Shown here: in pieces, positions 1 through 9,700 of the stretch
Numbering within the stretch: position 1 is the first letter of the stretch
Layout of the letters: each line of letters begins with the position of its first letter
From: Leptothrix sp. (in: b-proteobacteria)
GTDB taxonomy: Bacteria > Pseudomonadota > Gammaproteobacteria > Burkholderiales > Burkholderiaceae_C
Length of the DNA stretch: 64,000 bases
Reading direction: 5' to 3'
Assembly (NCBI GenBank): GCA_013822685.1
Contig: PNKV01000001.1
Span: forward strand, 372,001-436,000
Made by a program: the position numbers and the translations under genes
The notes under the pieces: generated by a model
Databases searched by the model: none
Told to the model about the DNA's origin: nothing
Seen by the model: only the letters and a program-made list of their open reading frames with translations

Positions 1-1
1 C

Positions 2-1771
2 GCCGCTTTGTTGAACGGCCTGGAACTGGTGGGCAAGCAGATTGGCGAAGTAAAGATCGCGGTCTCCGGTGCGGGCGCGGCGGCGATTGCGTGCCTGGAC
101 CTGATGGTGGGCCTGGGCGTGAACCGCGCCAACGTGTTCGTGTGCGACTCAAAAGGCGTGATCCACACCGAGCGCAGCGACAAGCTGGACGAATCCAAAC
201 GCCGCTATGCGCAGCCCACCAATGCCCGCACCCTGGCCGACGTGATGAACGGCGCCGATGTGTTCCTGGGTTGCTCGGCGGCAGGCGTGGTCACGGCCGA
301 GATGGTCAAGAGCATGGCGCGCCAGCCCATCATCCTCGCCTTGGCCAACCCCGAACCCGAGATCCGGCCCGAGATCGCCAAGGCGGCGCGACCCGATTGC
401 ATCATCGCCACGGGCCGCTCTGACTACCCCAACCAGGTCAACAACGTTCTGTGCTTCCCTTACATCTTCCGGGGTGCGCTGGACTGCGGCGCCACCAAGA
501 TCACGGACGAGATGAAGCTGGCCTGTGTGCGCCAGATCGCCGATCTGGCCAAGTCAGAAACCAGCGATGAAGTGGCCGCGGCCTACCCCGGGCGCGAAAT
601 GCGCTTCGGCCCTGATTACCTGATCCCCACGCCCTTTGACTCGCGCTTGATTCTGCGCATTGCACCGGCCGTGGCCGAAGCCGCGGCGGCATCGGGCGTG
701 GCCACGCGGCCCATCACCGACATCGTGGCTTACCGCGACTCGCTGTCGCAGTTCGTGAGCAACACGGGCTTGTTCATGCGCCCGGTGTTCATGGGGGCCA
801 AGGCCGCGCCCAAGCGCATCGCCTTCTCGGAAGGTGAAGACGAGCGCGTGCTGCGCGCCGCCCAAGTGGCCATTGATGAAGGCATCGCGCACCCCATCCT
901 GGTGGGCCGCCCCGAGGTGATCGAAGAGCGCGTGCTGCGCGCGGGCCTGCGCCTGAAGGCTGGCGTCAACTGCGAGGTGGTCAACCCCGGCAAGGACGAC
1001 CGCTTCCGCCAGTACTACGAGGCCTACCACGCGCTGCGCGCCAGAGACGGCATCACGCCTGAGCTGGCCAAGGTGGCCGTGCGCCGCTCCAACTCGCTGA
1101 TCGCCACGATGATGGTCAAGCTGGGTGATGCCGACGGCATGATCTGCGGCGTCATCGGCCGCTACGACCTGCACCTCAACCACATCCAGGAAGTGATCGG
1201 CCAGAAGCCCGAGGCCCATGGCCTGGCCGCGCTGAACGCGCTGATCCTGGAGAACCATTCGCTGTTCATCGCCGACACCTTCGTGAACGAAGAGCCCACG
1301 GCCGAGCAGCTGGCCGACATCGCCGTGCTGGCCGTAGAAGAAGTGCAACGCTTTGGGCTGCCGCCGCGCGTGGCTTTCTTGTCGCACTCCATGTTTGGCT
1401 CCAGCACACGGCCCTCGGCCCGCAAGATGCGCCTGGCGCGTGACCTGTTCGTGGCCCGCATGCCGCACATCCCGGCCGATGGCGAGATGCAGGGCGACGC
1501 CGCCTTGAGCGAGAACGTGCGCAACAAGTTGCTGCCCGACAGCACCCTGGACGGCGCGGCCAATGTGCTGATCTGCCCGAACCTGGACGCGGCGAACATT
1601 TTGTTCAATGTGCTGAAGATGACGGGCGGCCAAGGCGTGACCGTGGGCCCGATCCTGCTGGGCGCGGCTGCGCCGGTTCACATCCTGACGCCATCGGCCA
1701 CGGTGCGCCGCATTGTCAACATGACGGCGCTGGCCGTGGCGCACGGGGCGGCGGCGAGCGCGTCGCGTTGA
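2..1771 (+). CDS. maeB: NADP-dependent malic enzyme, C-terminal part (5' truncated by window edge)
   Basis: Oxidative decarboxylation of malate to pyruvate, linking the TCA cycle to NADPH and acetyl-CoA supply in the cytosol. The frame is open from base 2, so the real start and the N-terminal malic domain lie outside the window; 589 residues are visible. The first part carries the NAD(P)-binding fold, with the glycine-rich VSGAGAAAIACL run early on. From about visible residue 265 a phosphotransacetylase-like domain follows (RIAFSEGEDERVLRAA, then CPNLDAANI near the end). This two-domain layout is typical of the large proteobacterial MaeB; the PTA-like part is usually regulatory rather than catalytic (family knowledge). 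The next gene starts about 160 bp downstream, after a long hairpin. Confidence 0.95.
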   Translation, partial: AALLNGLELVGKQIGEVKIAVSGAGAAAIACLDLMVGLGVNRANVFVCDSKGVIHTERSDKLDESKRRYAQPTNARTLADVMNGADVFLGCSAAGVVTAEMVKSMARQPIILALANPEPEIRPEIAKAARPDCIIATGRSDYPNQVNNVLCFPYIFRGALDCGATKITDEMKLACVRQIADLAKSETSDEVAAAYPGREMRFGPDYLIPTPFDSRLILRIAPAVAEAAAASGVATRPITDIVAYRDSLSQFVSNTGLFMRPVFMGAKAAPKRIAFSEGEDERVLRAAQVAIDEGIAHPILVGRPEVIEERVLRAGLRLKAGVNCEVVNPGKDDRFRQYYEAYHALRARDGITPELAKVAVRRSNSLIATMMVKLGDADGMICGVIGRYDLHLNHIQEVIGQKPEAHGLAALNALILENHSLFIADTFVNEEPTAEQLADIAVLAVEEVQRFGLPPRVAFLSHSMFGSSTRPSARKMRLARDLFVARMPHIPADGEMQGDAALSENVRNKLLPDSTLDGAANVLICPNLDAANILFNVLKMTGGQGVTVGPILLGAAAPVHILTPSATVRRIVNMTALAVAHGAAASASR

Positions 1772-1787
1772 TGTAGTTCGCTGCGGG

Positions 1788-1842
1788 GGGCAACTGGGGC
1801 GGTCTTCGGCAGGGCGCCAGCCCTGTTCGCCCCAAGTTGCCC
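1788..1842. terminator. Long hairpin after maeB, possible terminator
   Basis: The left arm 1788-1801 (GGGCAACTGGGGCG) pairs with 1828-1842 (CGCCCCAAGTTGCCC) over 14 bp, with one bulged A. A second hairpin sits inside it: CAGGGC 1810-1815 with GCCCTG 1820-1825 around GCCA. No T-run follows on either strand, so it is not a textbook intrinsic terminator. It may stop or protect the maeB transcript. Confidence 0.5.
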
Positions 1843-1863
1843 ACACGAAACTCACAAACCCCC

Positions 1864-1892
1864 TTGACGGCGCTCCTCAGCCTCAATACATT
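1864..1892 (+). promoter_or_regulatory. Putative sigma-70 promoter of the PaaX-like gene
   Basis: TTGACG at 1864-1869 and TACATT at 1887-1892 are separated by exactly 17 bp, a good match to -35 and -10 elements. Predicted transcription would start near 1899, inside the inverted repeat described in the next entry. This is read from sequence only. Confidence 0.5.
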
Positions 1893-1926
1893 ACAAACAA
1901 GATCATAAATATCGATTGTTTGTAAT
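1890..1926. promoter_or_regulatory. Perfect 11-bp inverted repeat, likely operator
   Basis: ATTACAAACAA (1890-1900) and TTGTTTGTAAT (1916-1926) are exact reverse complements separated by 15 bp. The left arm overlaps the end of the putative -10 element and the expected start point; the right arm ends 4 bp before the ATG at 1931. Such a position fits an autoregulatory operator for the PaaX-like protein encoded next. PaaX-type regulators are known to bind inverted repeats at promoters; the specific link here is inferred. Confidence 0.6.
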
Positions 1927-1930
1927 ATTC

Positions 1931-2764
1931 ATGAGTGTCACCGCCAAGAACCTGATCCTTGATTTGCTGCTGGCCGCGGGCAGCGATCACCTGCCTGTTC
2001 GGCACCTGCTGGCGGCCGCCGCCTTGTTTGGCATCCCTGCCAACAACCTTCGTGTGGCTTTGGCACGCCTCTCGGCAGACGACATGATCGAATCGGTGGG
2101 CCGTGGCGTCTACCAGCTGAGCGCCAGCGCCAGCCAGCTGGCGGCCGACGTGGCCACCTGGCGCAGCGCCAGCCAACGCGTCAAGCCCTGGCAAGGTGGC
2201 CACATTGCGGTGCATTGCGGGGCCTTGGGCCGCAGCGATCGGGTCGCCTTGCGCCACCGCGACCGTGCACTGCAGATGGTGGGTTTGCGCGAGCTGGAGC
2301 GCGGCTTGTTCGTGCGCCCCGACAACTTGCAAGGCAGCATCAACACCGTGCGCAAACGGCTGCACACGCTGGGCCTGGAACGCGAAGCTTGCGTGTTCAT
2401 CGCCACCGAGTTTGACCAGGAGCGTGAGGCGCGCATTCCCCAGCTGTGGCACAGCGAAGAGCTGAACGAGGCCTACACACACATCCAATCGCAGCTGTCG
2501 CAATGGACGGCGCGCGCCAAGCAGCTGCCCATTGAAGATGCCGCGCGCGAGTCCTACTTGCTGGGCCGCAAAGCGATCCGGCAAGTGGTGTTCGATCCCT
2601 TGTTGCCAGCGCCCTTGGTGGACATCCAGAGCCGCGATCGCTTCATGCAAGCGGTGCAGGATTTTGACCAATTGGGCCATGTCATCTGGCGCCAGTTCCA
2701 CGCCCAGGTCGATTCCCCCACACCCATCGCCGGCAAATCCGCCTCGTCTTCATTGCCCCACTGA
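1931..2764 (+). CDS. PaaX-like transcriptional regulator
   Basis: A 277-residue protein similar in plan to PaaX-type repressors: an N-terminal winged helix (about residues 1-65, ending in VGRGVYQLSASA) and a longer C-terminal PaaX domain. PaaX of the phenylacetate pathway senses a CoA-thioester; no paa catabolic gene is visible here, so the ligand is unknown. The ATG at 1931 is preferred to a TTG at 1916, because the TTG lies inside the right arm of the inverted repeat. A membrane desaturase gene follows after 21 bp, so co-transcription and control of lipid modification are plausible (inference). Confidence 0.75.
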   Translation: MSVTAKNLILDLLLAAGSDHLPVRHLLAAAALFGIPANNLRVALARLSADDMIESVGRGVYQLSASASQLAADVATWRSASQRVKPWQGGHIAVHCGALGRSDRVALRHRDRALQMVGLRELERGLFVRPDNLQGSINTVRKRLHTLGLEREACVFIATEFDQEREARIPQLWHSEELNEAYTHIQSQLSQWTARAKQLPIEDAARESYLLGRKAIRQVVFDPLLPAPLVDIQSRDRFMQAVQDFDQLGHVIWRQFHAQVDSPTPIAGKSASSSLPH

Positions 2765-2785
2765 TCAGCCAACCAGCCTGCCACC

Positions 2786-3757
2786 ATGAGCAACGCCAAA
2801 CCACAACGCCTGCGCCCGTCCGACATCCTCAGCCGCGAAGAAATTGCACGCTTCACCGCACGATCCGACTGGGCCGGTTGGTCGGCCTTGGCCTTCACCT
2901 GGGGCGTGATCGCTTTGTGCTTTGCGGCCTTGGTCTGGTTTCCGCACCCGTTGACTTACCTCGCGGTGGTGGTGGTGCTGGGTGGCCGCCAACTGGCTTT
3001 GGCCATCTTGCTGCATGAGGGCGCGCACGGCACCTTGTTCAAGACGCGTTGGCTGAACAACCATGCCGCCGACTGGTTGGCCGGCCGCTGGATCTGGGTC
3101 GATGTGGCCCGCTACCGCGAACACCACCTCAAGCACCACGCGCACACCAACCAGGAAGGCGACCCCGACCTGAGTCTGGTCCAACCTTTTCCAGCATCGC
3201 GGTCGTCGGTGCGCCGCAAGTTCCTGCGCGACATCAGCGGGTTGAGCGGCCTGCGACGGGTGGTGGGCCAGGTGCTGATGGACATCGGCGTATTGCGGTG
3301 GACCGTGGCCGCCGACATCGTCAAACTGCCGCGCGATGGCCGGCGCTGGCATGACTACGCGGCGGAAGGCCTGCGGCGAATGGGCGGCTTCATCGTGTTG
3401 CATGCATCGCTGGCGACGGCATTGGCGCTGATAGGCCACCTGTGGGTCTACTCGGCCTGGTGGGTGGCTTACCTGACCACTTTTGGCGTCTTCATGCGCC
3501 TGCGGTCCATGGCCGAGCACGCGTGCACTGAGCGCAGCGGCAACATGCTGCGCAACACGCGCAGCACACGCGCCGGTTTCCTGGCTCGCATGACGGTGGC
3601 GCCGATCCGGGTCAACTTCCACATCGAGCACCATTTCATGGCCTCGGTGCCCTACTTCCGCTTGCCGGCATTGCACCAGGTGTTGCGTGAAAGGGGCGTT
3701 GTTCCCCCCTCACCGTCCTATGTGGATGTGCTCAGAATGGTGTCCAGCCCACGCTGA
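2786..3757 (+). CDS. Membrane fatty acid desaturase family protein
   Basis: 323 residues with the three histidine clusters of the membrane di-iron desaturase/hydroxylase superfamily: HEGAH at 77-81, HHLKHH at 113-118 and HIEHH at 279-283. An AEH/NTR pair (AEHACTERSG, then RNTR) precedes the last box. Hydrophobic segments around residues 32-75 and in the middle of the protein indicate an inner-membrane enzyme. The substrate cannot be told: family members act on acyl lipids, alkanes or carotenoid-like molecules. It follows the PaaX-like gene closely on the same strand, and a non-coding stretch of about 135 bp follows before the pilin operon. Confidence 0.8.
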   Translation: MSNAKPQRLRPSDILSREEIARFTARSDWAGWSALAFTWGVIALCFAALVWFPHPLTYLAVVVVLGGRQLALAILLHEGAHGTLFKTRWLNNHAADWLAGRWIWVDVARYREHHLKHHAHTNQEGDPDLSLVQPFPASRSSVRRKFLRDISGLSGLRRVVGQVLMDIGVLRWTVAADIVKLPRDGRRWHDYAAEGLRRMGGFIVLHASLATALALIGHLWVYSAWWVAYLTTFGVFMRLRSMAEHACTERSGNMLRNTRSTRAGFLARMTVAPIRVNFHIEHHFMASVPYFRLPALHQVLRERGVVPPSPSYVDVLRMVSSPR

Positions 3758-3894
3758 GAAACCGTCTGTCGGGCCCACCGACCGTCCGTCGAACTGGGGC
3801 TTTTTACTGCCAATTATTCCCGCACGCCTCATAAACCCCCTTCCTAGAATCGGCCACGTGAATGGTCCCATTCGTGTGTTCAAGGGGTTTGAAA

Positions 3895-4530
3895 ATGGTT
3901 TCGTGCAGTCTCAGGCAAACCAGTCGAGGTCAACGCGGTTTCTCCATGGTCGAGGTGGCCGTCACTTTGGCCGTGCTCGGCATCCTGATGGCATCGGCCA
4001 TGCCCAGCGTGGGCGCCTGGATGGTGAACGCGCGCATCCGCAACACGGCCGAATCCATTCAAGAAGGCCTGCAAAAGGCGCGGGCCGAAGCGGTTCGCCG
4101 CAACCAGAGCGTCACCTTCTGGATGGTCACGACCAGTGATCCCAAGGTATTGAGCAACGACTGCACCACCAGCGCCACAGGCGGTTCATGGGTGGTCAGC
4201 CTGACCGACCCGACCAGCAAGTGCTCCGTGGCTCCTTCCGATACGACCGCGCCTCAAACGGTGGCGGCCCGGCCGATTGGCGATGGTGGCGATGGGGTGA
4301 CGGTGTCGGCGAAGCAGCGTGATGCGGTGACCGACGCTACCAGCATTACCTTCAATGCGTTTGGCCAGGTGGCCAATGCTGGACCCATTGGCCGGATCCT
4401 GGTCAACGACGGCACCAATGGCACCGACCACCGGCGCTACCGGATCATGATTTCAAGCGGTGGCCGCACCCTCGTCTGCGATGAGGCCGTGAGCACCACC
4501 ACCGATCCCCGCTACTGCCCAGCGAGCTGA
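3895..4530 (+). CDS. fimT: GspH/FimT-family minor pseudopilin
   Basis: First gene of a minor pilin operon. The 211-residue product begins with a short basic leader ending in Gly before FSMVEVAVTLAVLGILMAS, the prepilin peptidase site and hydrophobic helix of type IV pilins (Glu5 present). Its C-terminal half resembles the GspH/FimT fold. The ATG at 3895 is chosen over an in-frame ATG at 3862, because AAGGGG lies about 6 bases upstream and the leader then has a normal length of about 16 residues. Minor pilins prime pilus assembly at the inner membrane. FimT and FimU paralogues cannot be separated from sequence alone. Confidence 0.85.
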   Translation: MVSCSLRQTSRGQRGFSMVEVAVTLAVLGILMASAMPSVGAWMVNARIRNTAESIQEGLQKARAEAVRRNQSVTFWMVTTSDPKVLSNDCTTSATGGSWVVSLTDPTSKCSVAPSDTTAPQTVAARPIGDGGDGVTVSAKQRDAVTDATSITFNAFGQVANAGPIGRILVNDGTNGTDHRRYRIMISSGGRTLVCDEAVSTTTDPRYCPAS

Positions 4531-4533
4531 ACC

Positions 4534-4941
4534 ATGCGCCCATCACGCCAAACCCCACGCATTCGTCCTGCCCGAGGCTTCATGCTGATCGAGGTGCTGG
4601 TGAGCGTCTTGTTGTTCAGCGTCGGCGTGCTGGCCCTGGTCGGCCTGCAAGCCAACATGAATCAAACGCAAGGCGCCGCCAAGGTGCGCACCGACGCGTC
4701 CTACCTGGCCACCGAGCTGACCGGGCTGATGTGGTCAGACAAAGCCAACCTGGACAGCTACACCACCGCCAATTGCAATGGCTATGCGCGTTGCAAAGCG
4801 TGGATGGCCAAGGTCAGCCAAGCCTTGCCCAACGGCACGGCAACCGTGAGCGTGAATTCGGGCGACATCACCATCCTGATCACCTGGTCGTTGCCCGATG
4901 GCGGCTCTCACAAGTACCAATCTGAAACCTCCATCAGCTGA
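4534..4941 (+). CDS. pilV: Type IV pilus minor pilin PilV
   Basis: 135 residues. A basic N-terminus leads to ARG|FMLIEVLVSVLLFSVGVLAL, the class III signal and helix typical of PilV, followed by GLQANMNQTQ. It starts 3 bp after the fimT-like stop and ends 1 bp before the pilW start, so it belongs to the same operon. PilV joins PilW, PilX and FimU in the minor pilin complex that, with PilY1, forms the pilus tip (knowledge from Pseudomonas). Two cysteines in the NCNGYARCK stretch may form a small disulfide loop. Confidence 0.85.
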   Translation: MRPSRQTPRIRPARGFMLIEVLVSVLLFSVGVLALVGLQANMNQTQGAAKVRTDASYLATELTGLMWSDKANLDSYTTANCNGYARCKAWMAKVSQALPNGTATVSVNSGDITILITWSLPDGGSHKYQSETSIS

Positions 4942-4942
4942 G

Positions 4943-6088
4943 ATGCCCATGCGCGCCGCCACCCATCCACATCGCCGTCAGCAAGGATTCACCCTCATCG
5001 AATTGATGGTGGGCGTCGTCCTGGGCATGCTCACCATTGTTGCCATAGCCCAAGTGATGGTCGTGTCAGAAGGGCGCAAGCGCACCATCACCAGCGGCGC
5101 CGATGCGCAGATCAGCGGTGCTTTGGGCCTGTATGCCATCCAGCGTGAAGTGCAGATGGCTGGCTACGGCGTCAGCGCCAACCCGGCGGCGTTAGGCTGC
5201 ATGGTGAAGTACAAGGTCGATGCCAACCCAATTGCCAACTTCACCTTGGCGCCCGTGGTCATTGAGAGTGGATCCAATGGCTCCGATGTCATCACCGTGC
5301 TCAAAAGCACCAAGAGTTCGTTCTCAGTGCCCATCAAGATCACTGAGAACCATCCCGCTGATGGCAGCTACTTCGTGGTGCAATCGTCGGTGGGCGTGGT
5401 CGAGAATGACCTGTTGATCTCGGTGCCCCCCCTGCCCAGCGCCACCAACTGGTGCAGTGTTTTCCAGGTCAAGCAAGGCGGCACCAACCAGCTGACCACC
5501 ATCAACATCCCGCATGCTGAGGCCAGCGATGCCGACTGGAATCAGCCCTCGTCCGCCAACTTGTTGCCCACCGCAGGCTATCCTGCAGCTGGCAGCTACC
5601 TGCTCAACGTCGGAGCGTTGTCCTTACGCCGTTTTTCCGTCGACACCTCCACGCAAGCCTTGCAGACCAGCACCCTTTCCCGGGCCGGAGGCATGTGGAC
5701 CACGGCCGAGGATGCTCAGCCTCAAGTCGTCATGTTGCGAGCCATGTATGGCAAGGACACCAACGCGGACAACGTCGTCGACACCTATGACAACGCCACC
5801 CCGTCCACCACGGCAGGATGGCAGCAAGTATTGTCGATCCGCGTGATCCTGGTGGCGCGAAGCGCCCAATTCGAGAAAGACAACGAAGGCAGCGGCAACG
5901 CCACCGGCAGCACCCTGGAATGGGACTTGGGCACCACCGGCGTGACGGTGACGGGGGCCACGGCCTGCCACACCGATCGCCAATGTCTTTCCATCTCGCT
6001 GACCCACTTGGGCACCGACTGGAACAAGTACCGCTACAAGATCTACGACACCGTGGTGCCCTTGCGCAACGTGCTCTGGAACTCTTGA
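4943..6088 (+). CDS. pilW: Type IV pilus assembly protein PilW
   Basis: 381 residues, starting just after the pilV stop; a second ATG at 4949 is also possible. The prepilin motif QQG|FTLIELMVGVVLGMLT is followed by a large extracellular domain with few cysteines. The length and the opening motif match PilW of minor pilin operons. Its stop codon TGA overlaps the pilX ATG by one base (TGATG), which points to translational coupling. PilW is one of the minor pilins required for pilus biogenesis and for surface exposure of PilY1. Confidence 0.85.
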   Translation: MPMRAATHPHRRQQGFTLIELMVGVVLGMLTIVAIAQVMVVSEGRKRTITSGADAQISGALGLYAIQREVQMAGYGVSANPAALGCMVKYKVDANPIANFTLAPVVIESGSNGSDVITVLKSTKSSFSVPIKITENHPADGSYFVVQSSVGVVENDLLISVPPLPSATNWCSVFQVKQGGTNQLTTINIPHAEASDADWNQPSSANLLPTAGYPAAGSYLLNVGALSLRRFSVDTSTQALQTSTLSRAGGMWTTAEDAQPQVVMLRAMYGKDTNADNVVDTYDNATPSTTAGWQQVLSIRVILVARSAQFEKDNEGSGNATGSTLEWDLGTTGVTVTGATACHTDRQCLSISLTHLGTDWNKYRYKIYDTVVPLRNVLWNS

Positions 6089-6750
6089 TGAGGCCCGCCA
6101 TGCACCCGACCACCCACTCATCCTTCAAGAACCGCGGCGTCTCCTTGCTGTTCGCGCTGCTGTCCTTGGCCGCGCTGTCGCTGGCCACGGTAGCGCTGGT
6201 TAGATCGGTGGACACCACCTCTGTGGTGATGGGCAACCTGAGCTTCAAGCAGGACGCCACGGCCGTGGCCGACCGCGCTGCCAAGGTGGCCATCACGGTC
6301 CTCAACGGGGCCCCCGCCGGCAGCCTCAACGCCCATGGCATTGGCAATGGCTACTACGCCACGGCCTACGAGAACCTGGACGTCACGGGTCAGCAGATGA
6401 CCGGCGCCCGCAAGCTGATTGACTGGGACGGTGACGGCTGCCAATATGCCCCCGGCACCGCAGAGGCCGACTGCACAGTCATGCCCGCCACTGCAGACCC
6501 CATCAATCAGAACAAGGTCCGCTATGTGATCTTCCGGCTGTGCGATGCCGTTGGTGATCCCAACGCCGCCACCACCTCCTGCGCCCGGCCCTTGACCTCA
6601 AGCAGCAGCCAAGCCGCCAAACGCGGCAAGCTGGATTACTCCGACTACGAACGCTTCACCAATGTGTCGGGCGTCTACTACCGAATCGTGGTCCGGGTGA
6701 TCGGCCCACGCAACACGACCAGCTTCGTCGAAACGATTGTGCACATCTGA
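6088..6750 (+). CDS. pilX: Type IV pilus assembly protein PilX
   Basis: 220 residues. The start is the ATG inside the TGATG overlap with pilW (6088); another ATG at 6100 is possible. The N-terminal RGVSLLFALLSLAALSLATVALVRSVD segment matches PilX, where the usual GF-T/S-LIE pilin motif is degenerate. A soluble domain with paired cysteines follows. Its TGA again sits within a TGATG, but the pilY1 start is better placed 36 bases further on. PilX connects the minor pilins and PilY1. Confidence 0.8.
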   Translation: MRPAMHPTTHSSFKNRGVSLLFALLSLAALSLATVALVRSVDTTSVVMGNLSFKQDATAVADRAAKVAITVLNGAPAGSLNAHGIGNGYYATAYENLDVTGQQMTGARKLIDWDGDGCQYAPGTAEADCTVMPATADPINQNKVRYVIFRLCDAVGDPNAATTSCARPLTSSSSQAAKRGKLDYSDYERFTNVSGVYYRIVVRVIGPRNTTSFVETIVHI

Positions 6751-6785
6751 TGTGCCCTTGCCTCACGGCGCGGAAGGAAGCAAGC

Positions 6786-9700
6786 ATGCAAAACCAACAT
6801 CGCACCCACTCCAGGTTCTTCTTGATGAACCGGGCACTTGTGGCCATGCTGATCGGGCTGGCCACACTCAACCCCAGCGTGCGCGCGGCGTCCACTGACA
6901 TCTCCAACACGCCGTTGGCCACCACCTCGGACATCAGCGCCAAGCCCAATGTGATGTTCATCCTGGATGATTCAGGCAGCATGGCCTCGGCGTTCATGCC
7001 TGACGACATGAGCGACACCACGGCTTACGGCTTCAAATCCAAGCAGTGCAACGGCATCGCCTACAACCCCGACTACGACTACAGCGCCAACCGGCCGCTC
7101 AACCCGGATGGCACGCCCTATCCAGCAGCATCCTTCCAGTACGCCCCCACGGACGGCTTCCAGGTCACGGTGACCAACTCCAAGATCCTGAACACCCCCG
7201 TTTCCATCGGCACGGGTGAGCGGAGCTTCAAGGTAAGCAATGCTGCCTGGGACAGCTTCACCAAAGACAGCCGCGTGGGCATCGTCAATACCGCCAATGA
7301 CACGCAATGGATGGTGGGCATCGTCAAGAGCTGGAACAACCCCACACTGGTAGTGACCGTGACCGGCATGGCCGGCGGCGGCAGCCCCACCGCCACCTGG
7401 AAGGTGGGGGTTCAAACCAACGTCACCAACCTTCATGGCAGCACTTACTACGACTACACCGGCAACAAGCCCGCCATGGGCTGGAAGTACAACAAAGATG
7501 GCCTGGACACAGTGAATGACGGTGGCTTTGCCAATGAATGCCGCTTGCGTCCCAATGCTTCAGCCGCTTTTACCCCGGTCACCGTCAACGCCGACTCGAC
7601 CCAGGCGCAGCGGTATGCCGACTGGTACGCCTACTACCGTACTCGTGTCTTGATGATGCGCTCGGCTGCGGGCCGTGCCTTCAGCCCCATTGATGGCAAG
7701 TACCGCGTTGGCTTCACCACCATCAGCTCGACCAGCGCGGCGCCCAGCACCAAGTTTCTGCCGACTGGCGTCTTTGAAAACAGCCAAAAGATCTCCTTTT
7801 ACTCGAATCTCTACAAAGCTGACCCTGGAAACGCAACTCCTTTGCGCGGCGCCTTGTCCAAAGTGGGCCGTTACTTCGCCAACAAGGCGCCGGGCCAAAC
7901 GACCGACCCGATGGAATACGCCTGCCAGCGCAACTACAGCATCCTTTCCACGGATGGCTACTGGAACACGCAAGACGAAACCTCGACCTATGGGCCCTTC
8001 AAGCTGGATGGCTCCAGCATTGGCCAGCAAGATGGCACCGAGGCCAAGCCCTATTGGGATGGGATGGACAGTGTCGTGACCACGGTGAAGCCTTACACCA
8101 TCAGCCGCACGCAGGACTCAACGTACGACAAAACCACCAAGACCATCAGCGGCAGCGCGCCGGTCACCACCTTTGTGGGCTGCGGCGGCTCCAAGCGCGA
8201 GTACACCACCAAGGCAACGCAGACCACCCGCACCCTGGTACAAACGTTCACCAGCCACCAGACACTGACCGGCACCTACAGCACCACCCAGAAGCGGATC
8301 AACGGGGTGGACGGGGCAGTCACTGCCAGCACGACCGTGTGGAGCAGCCCGACCACCACCGGCACGGACACCGTCACCAAAAGCGACACCACCGTGGGCC
8401 CCGTGCTGAACTCGGTCACGGGCACCTGCAAAAGCTCGCCCTACAACATCCCAACCCTGCCCACGTCCTCCGTGAGCAATGGCGCTGCCACCATCAGCGC
8501 TGTCGTTGACAGCACTGTGGCTGGCACGCCCACGGTGACTCCCACCACCGCCGATGGCTCCAGCAACAGCCTGGCTGACGTGGCTCAGTATTTTTATGTC
8601 ACCGACCTGCGCACCAGCGCCCTGGACAATTGCCTCGGCGCCTTGGGCACGGACGTCTGCAACAACGAGGTGACCCCCAACGGCCTGGACAAGGCAGAGA
8701 CCCAGCACATGACCACCTTCACGCTCGGCTTGGGCATGAACGGCATCCTGCCCTACCGCAAGGACTACCTCAATGCCAGTCTGCGAACCGGCAGTTACTA
8801 CGATCTGTCCCGGGCTGACGGCACCCTCGAGTGGCCCATCTCTGATGCGGACTCCGAAGGCGTCACCCACGTGGACGACCTGTGGCATGCCGCCGTCAAT
8901 GGCCGGGGCCAATACTGGTCGGCCTCCGATCCCAGCGCCGTGAGTGAAGCCATCGGCGCGGCCCTGTCCAACGTCGAGCGCACTGATGGCGCTTCTTCAT
9001 CGGCCGCCACCAGCTCCCTCAAACCCGTTAAGGGCACGGACAACCAAGTGTTCGTCGCCAAGTACACCACGGTGGCCTGGACCGGCGAACTGGTCGCCTA
9101 TTCCCTGAACGGCGACACCGGCGAGATCAACACCACGGTCGCGATCTGGAATGCCAAGGAAGAGATCGCCAAGCTCACCCCCGCCAACCGGAACATCTAC
9201 TACTCACAACCTGGTGCCACCACACCCACGCGTCGTGACTTCAACTACACCAACCTCAGCGCCGACGGGCTGGGTGGTCTTTTCACCAACTATTGCGGCA
9301 AACCGTTGACGCCCACCCAGTGCAACAACCTGGACGCCGACCCCAAAGTCCAGGCCAACCTGGGCGCCAACCTGGTCAATTTCCTGCGTGGCGACAGCAG
9401 CATGAGCAGCTACACCTACACAGACGGAACAGAGACCAAGTCCGCCGTTGTCTACCGCCCCCGGGAATCAATGCTGGGCGATGTGATCAACGCATCACCC
9501 GTGTACATGAGCAAACCCCCATTCCGCTATGTGGACTCCGGCTACTCCGAATTCGTGAGCGCGCACGCCACCCGCCGCCCAGTGGTGTTCACGGCCGCCA
9601 ATGACGGCATGCTCCACGCCTTCGCTGCCACCACGACCACGGGCACGGGCGGTGTGACCGCTGGCACCGAACTGTGGAGCTTCATCCCCTCTGCCGTGAT

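Noticed and set aside
3797-3811. Possible sigma-54 promoter (GG-N10-GC) before the minor pilin operon
   Set aside because: Only the GG and TGC positions agree; the -24 element is poor and no enhancer palindrome was seen, so the match may be chance.
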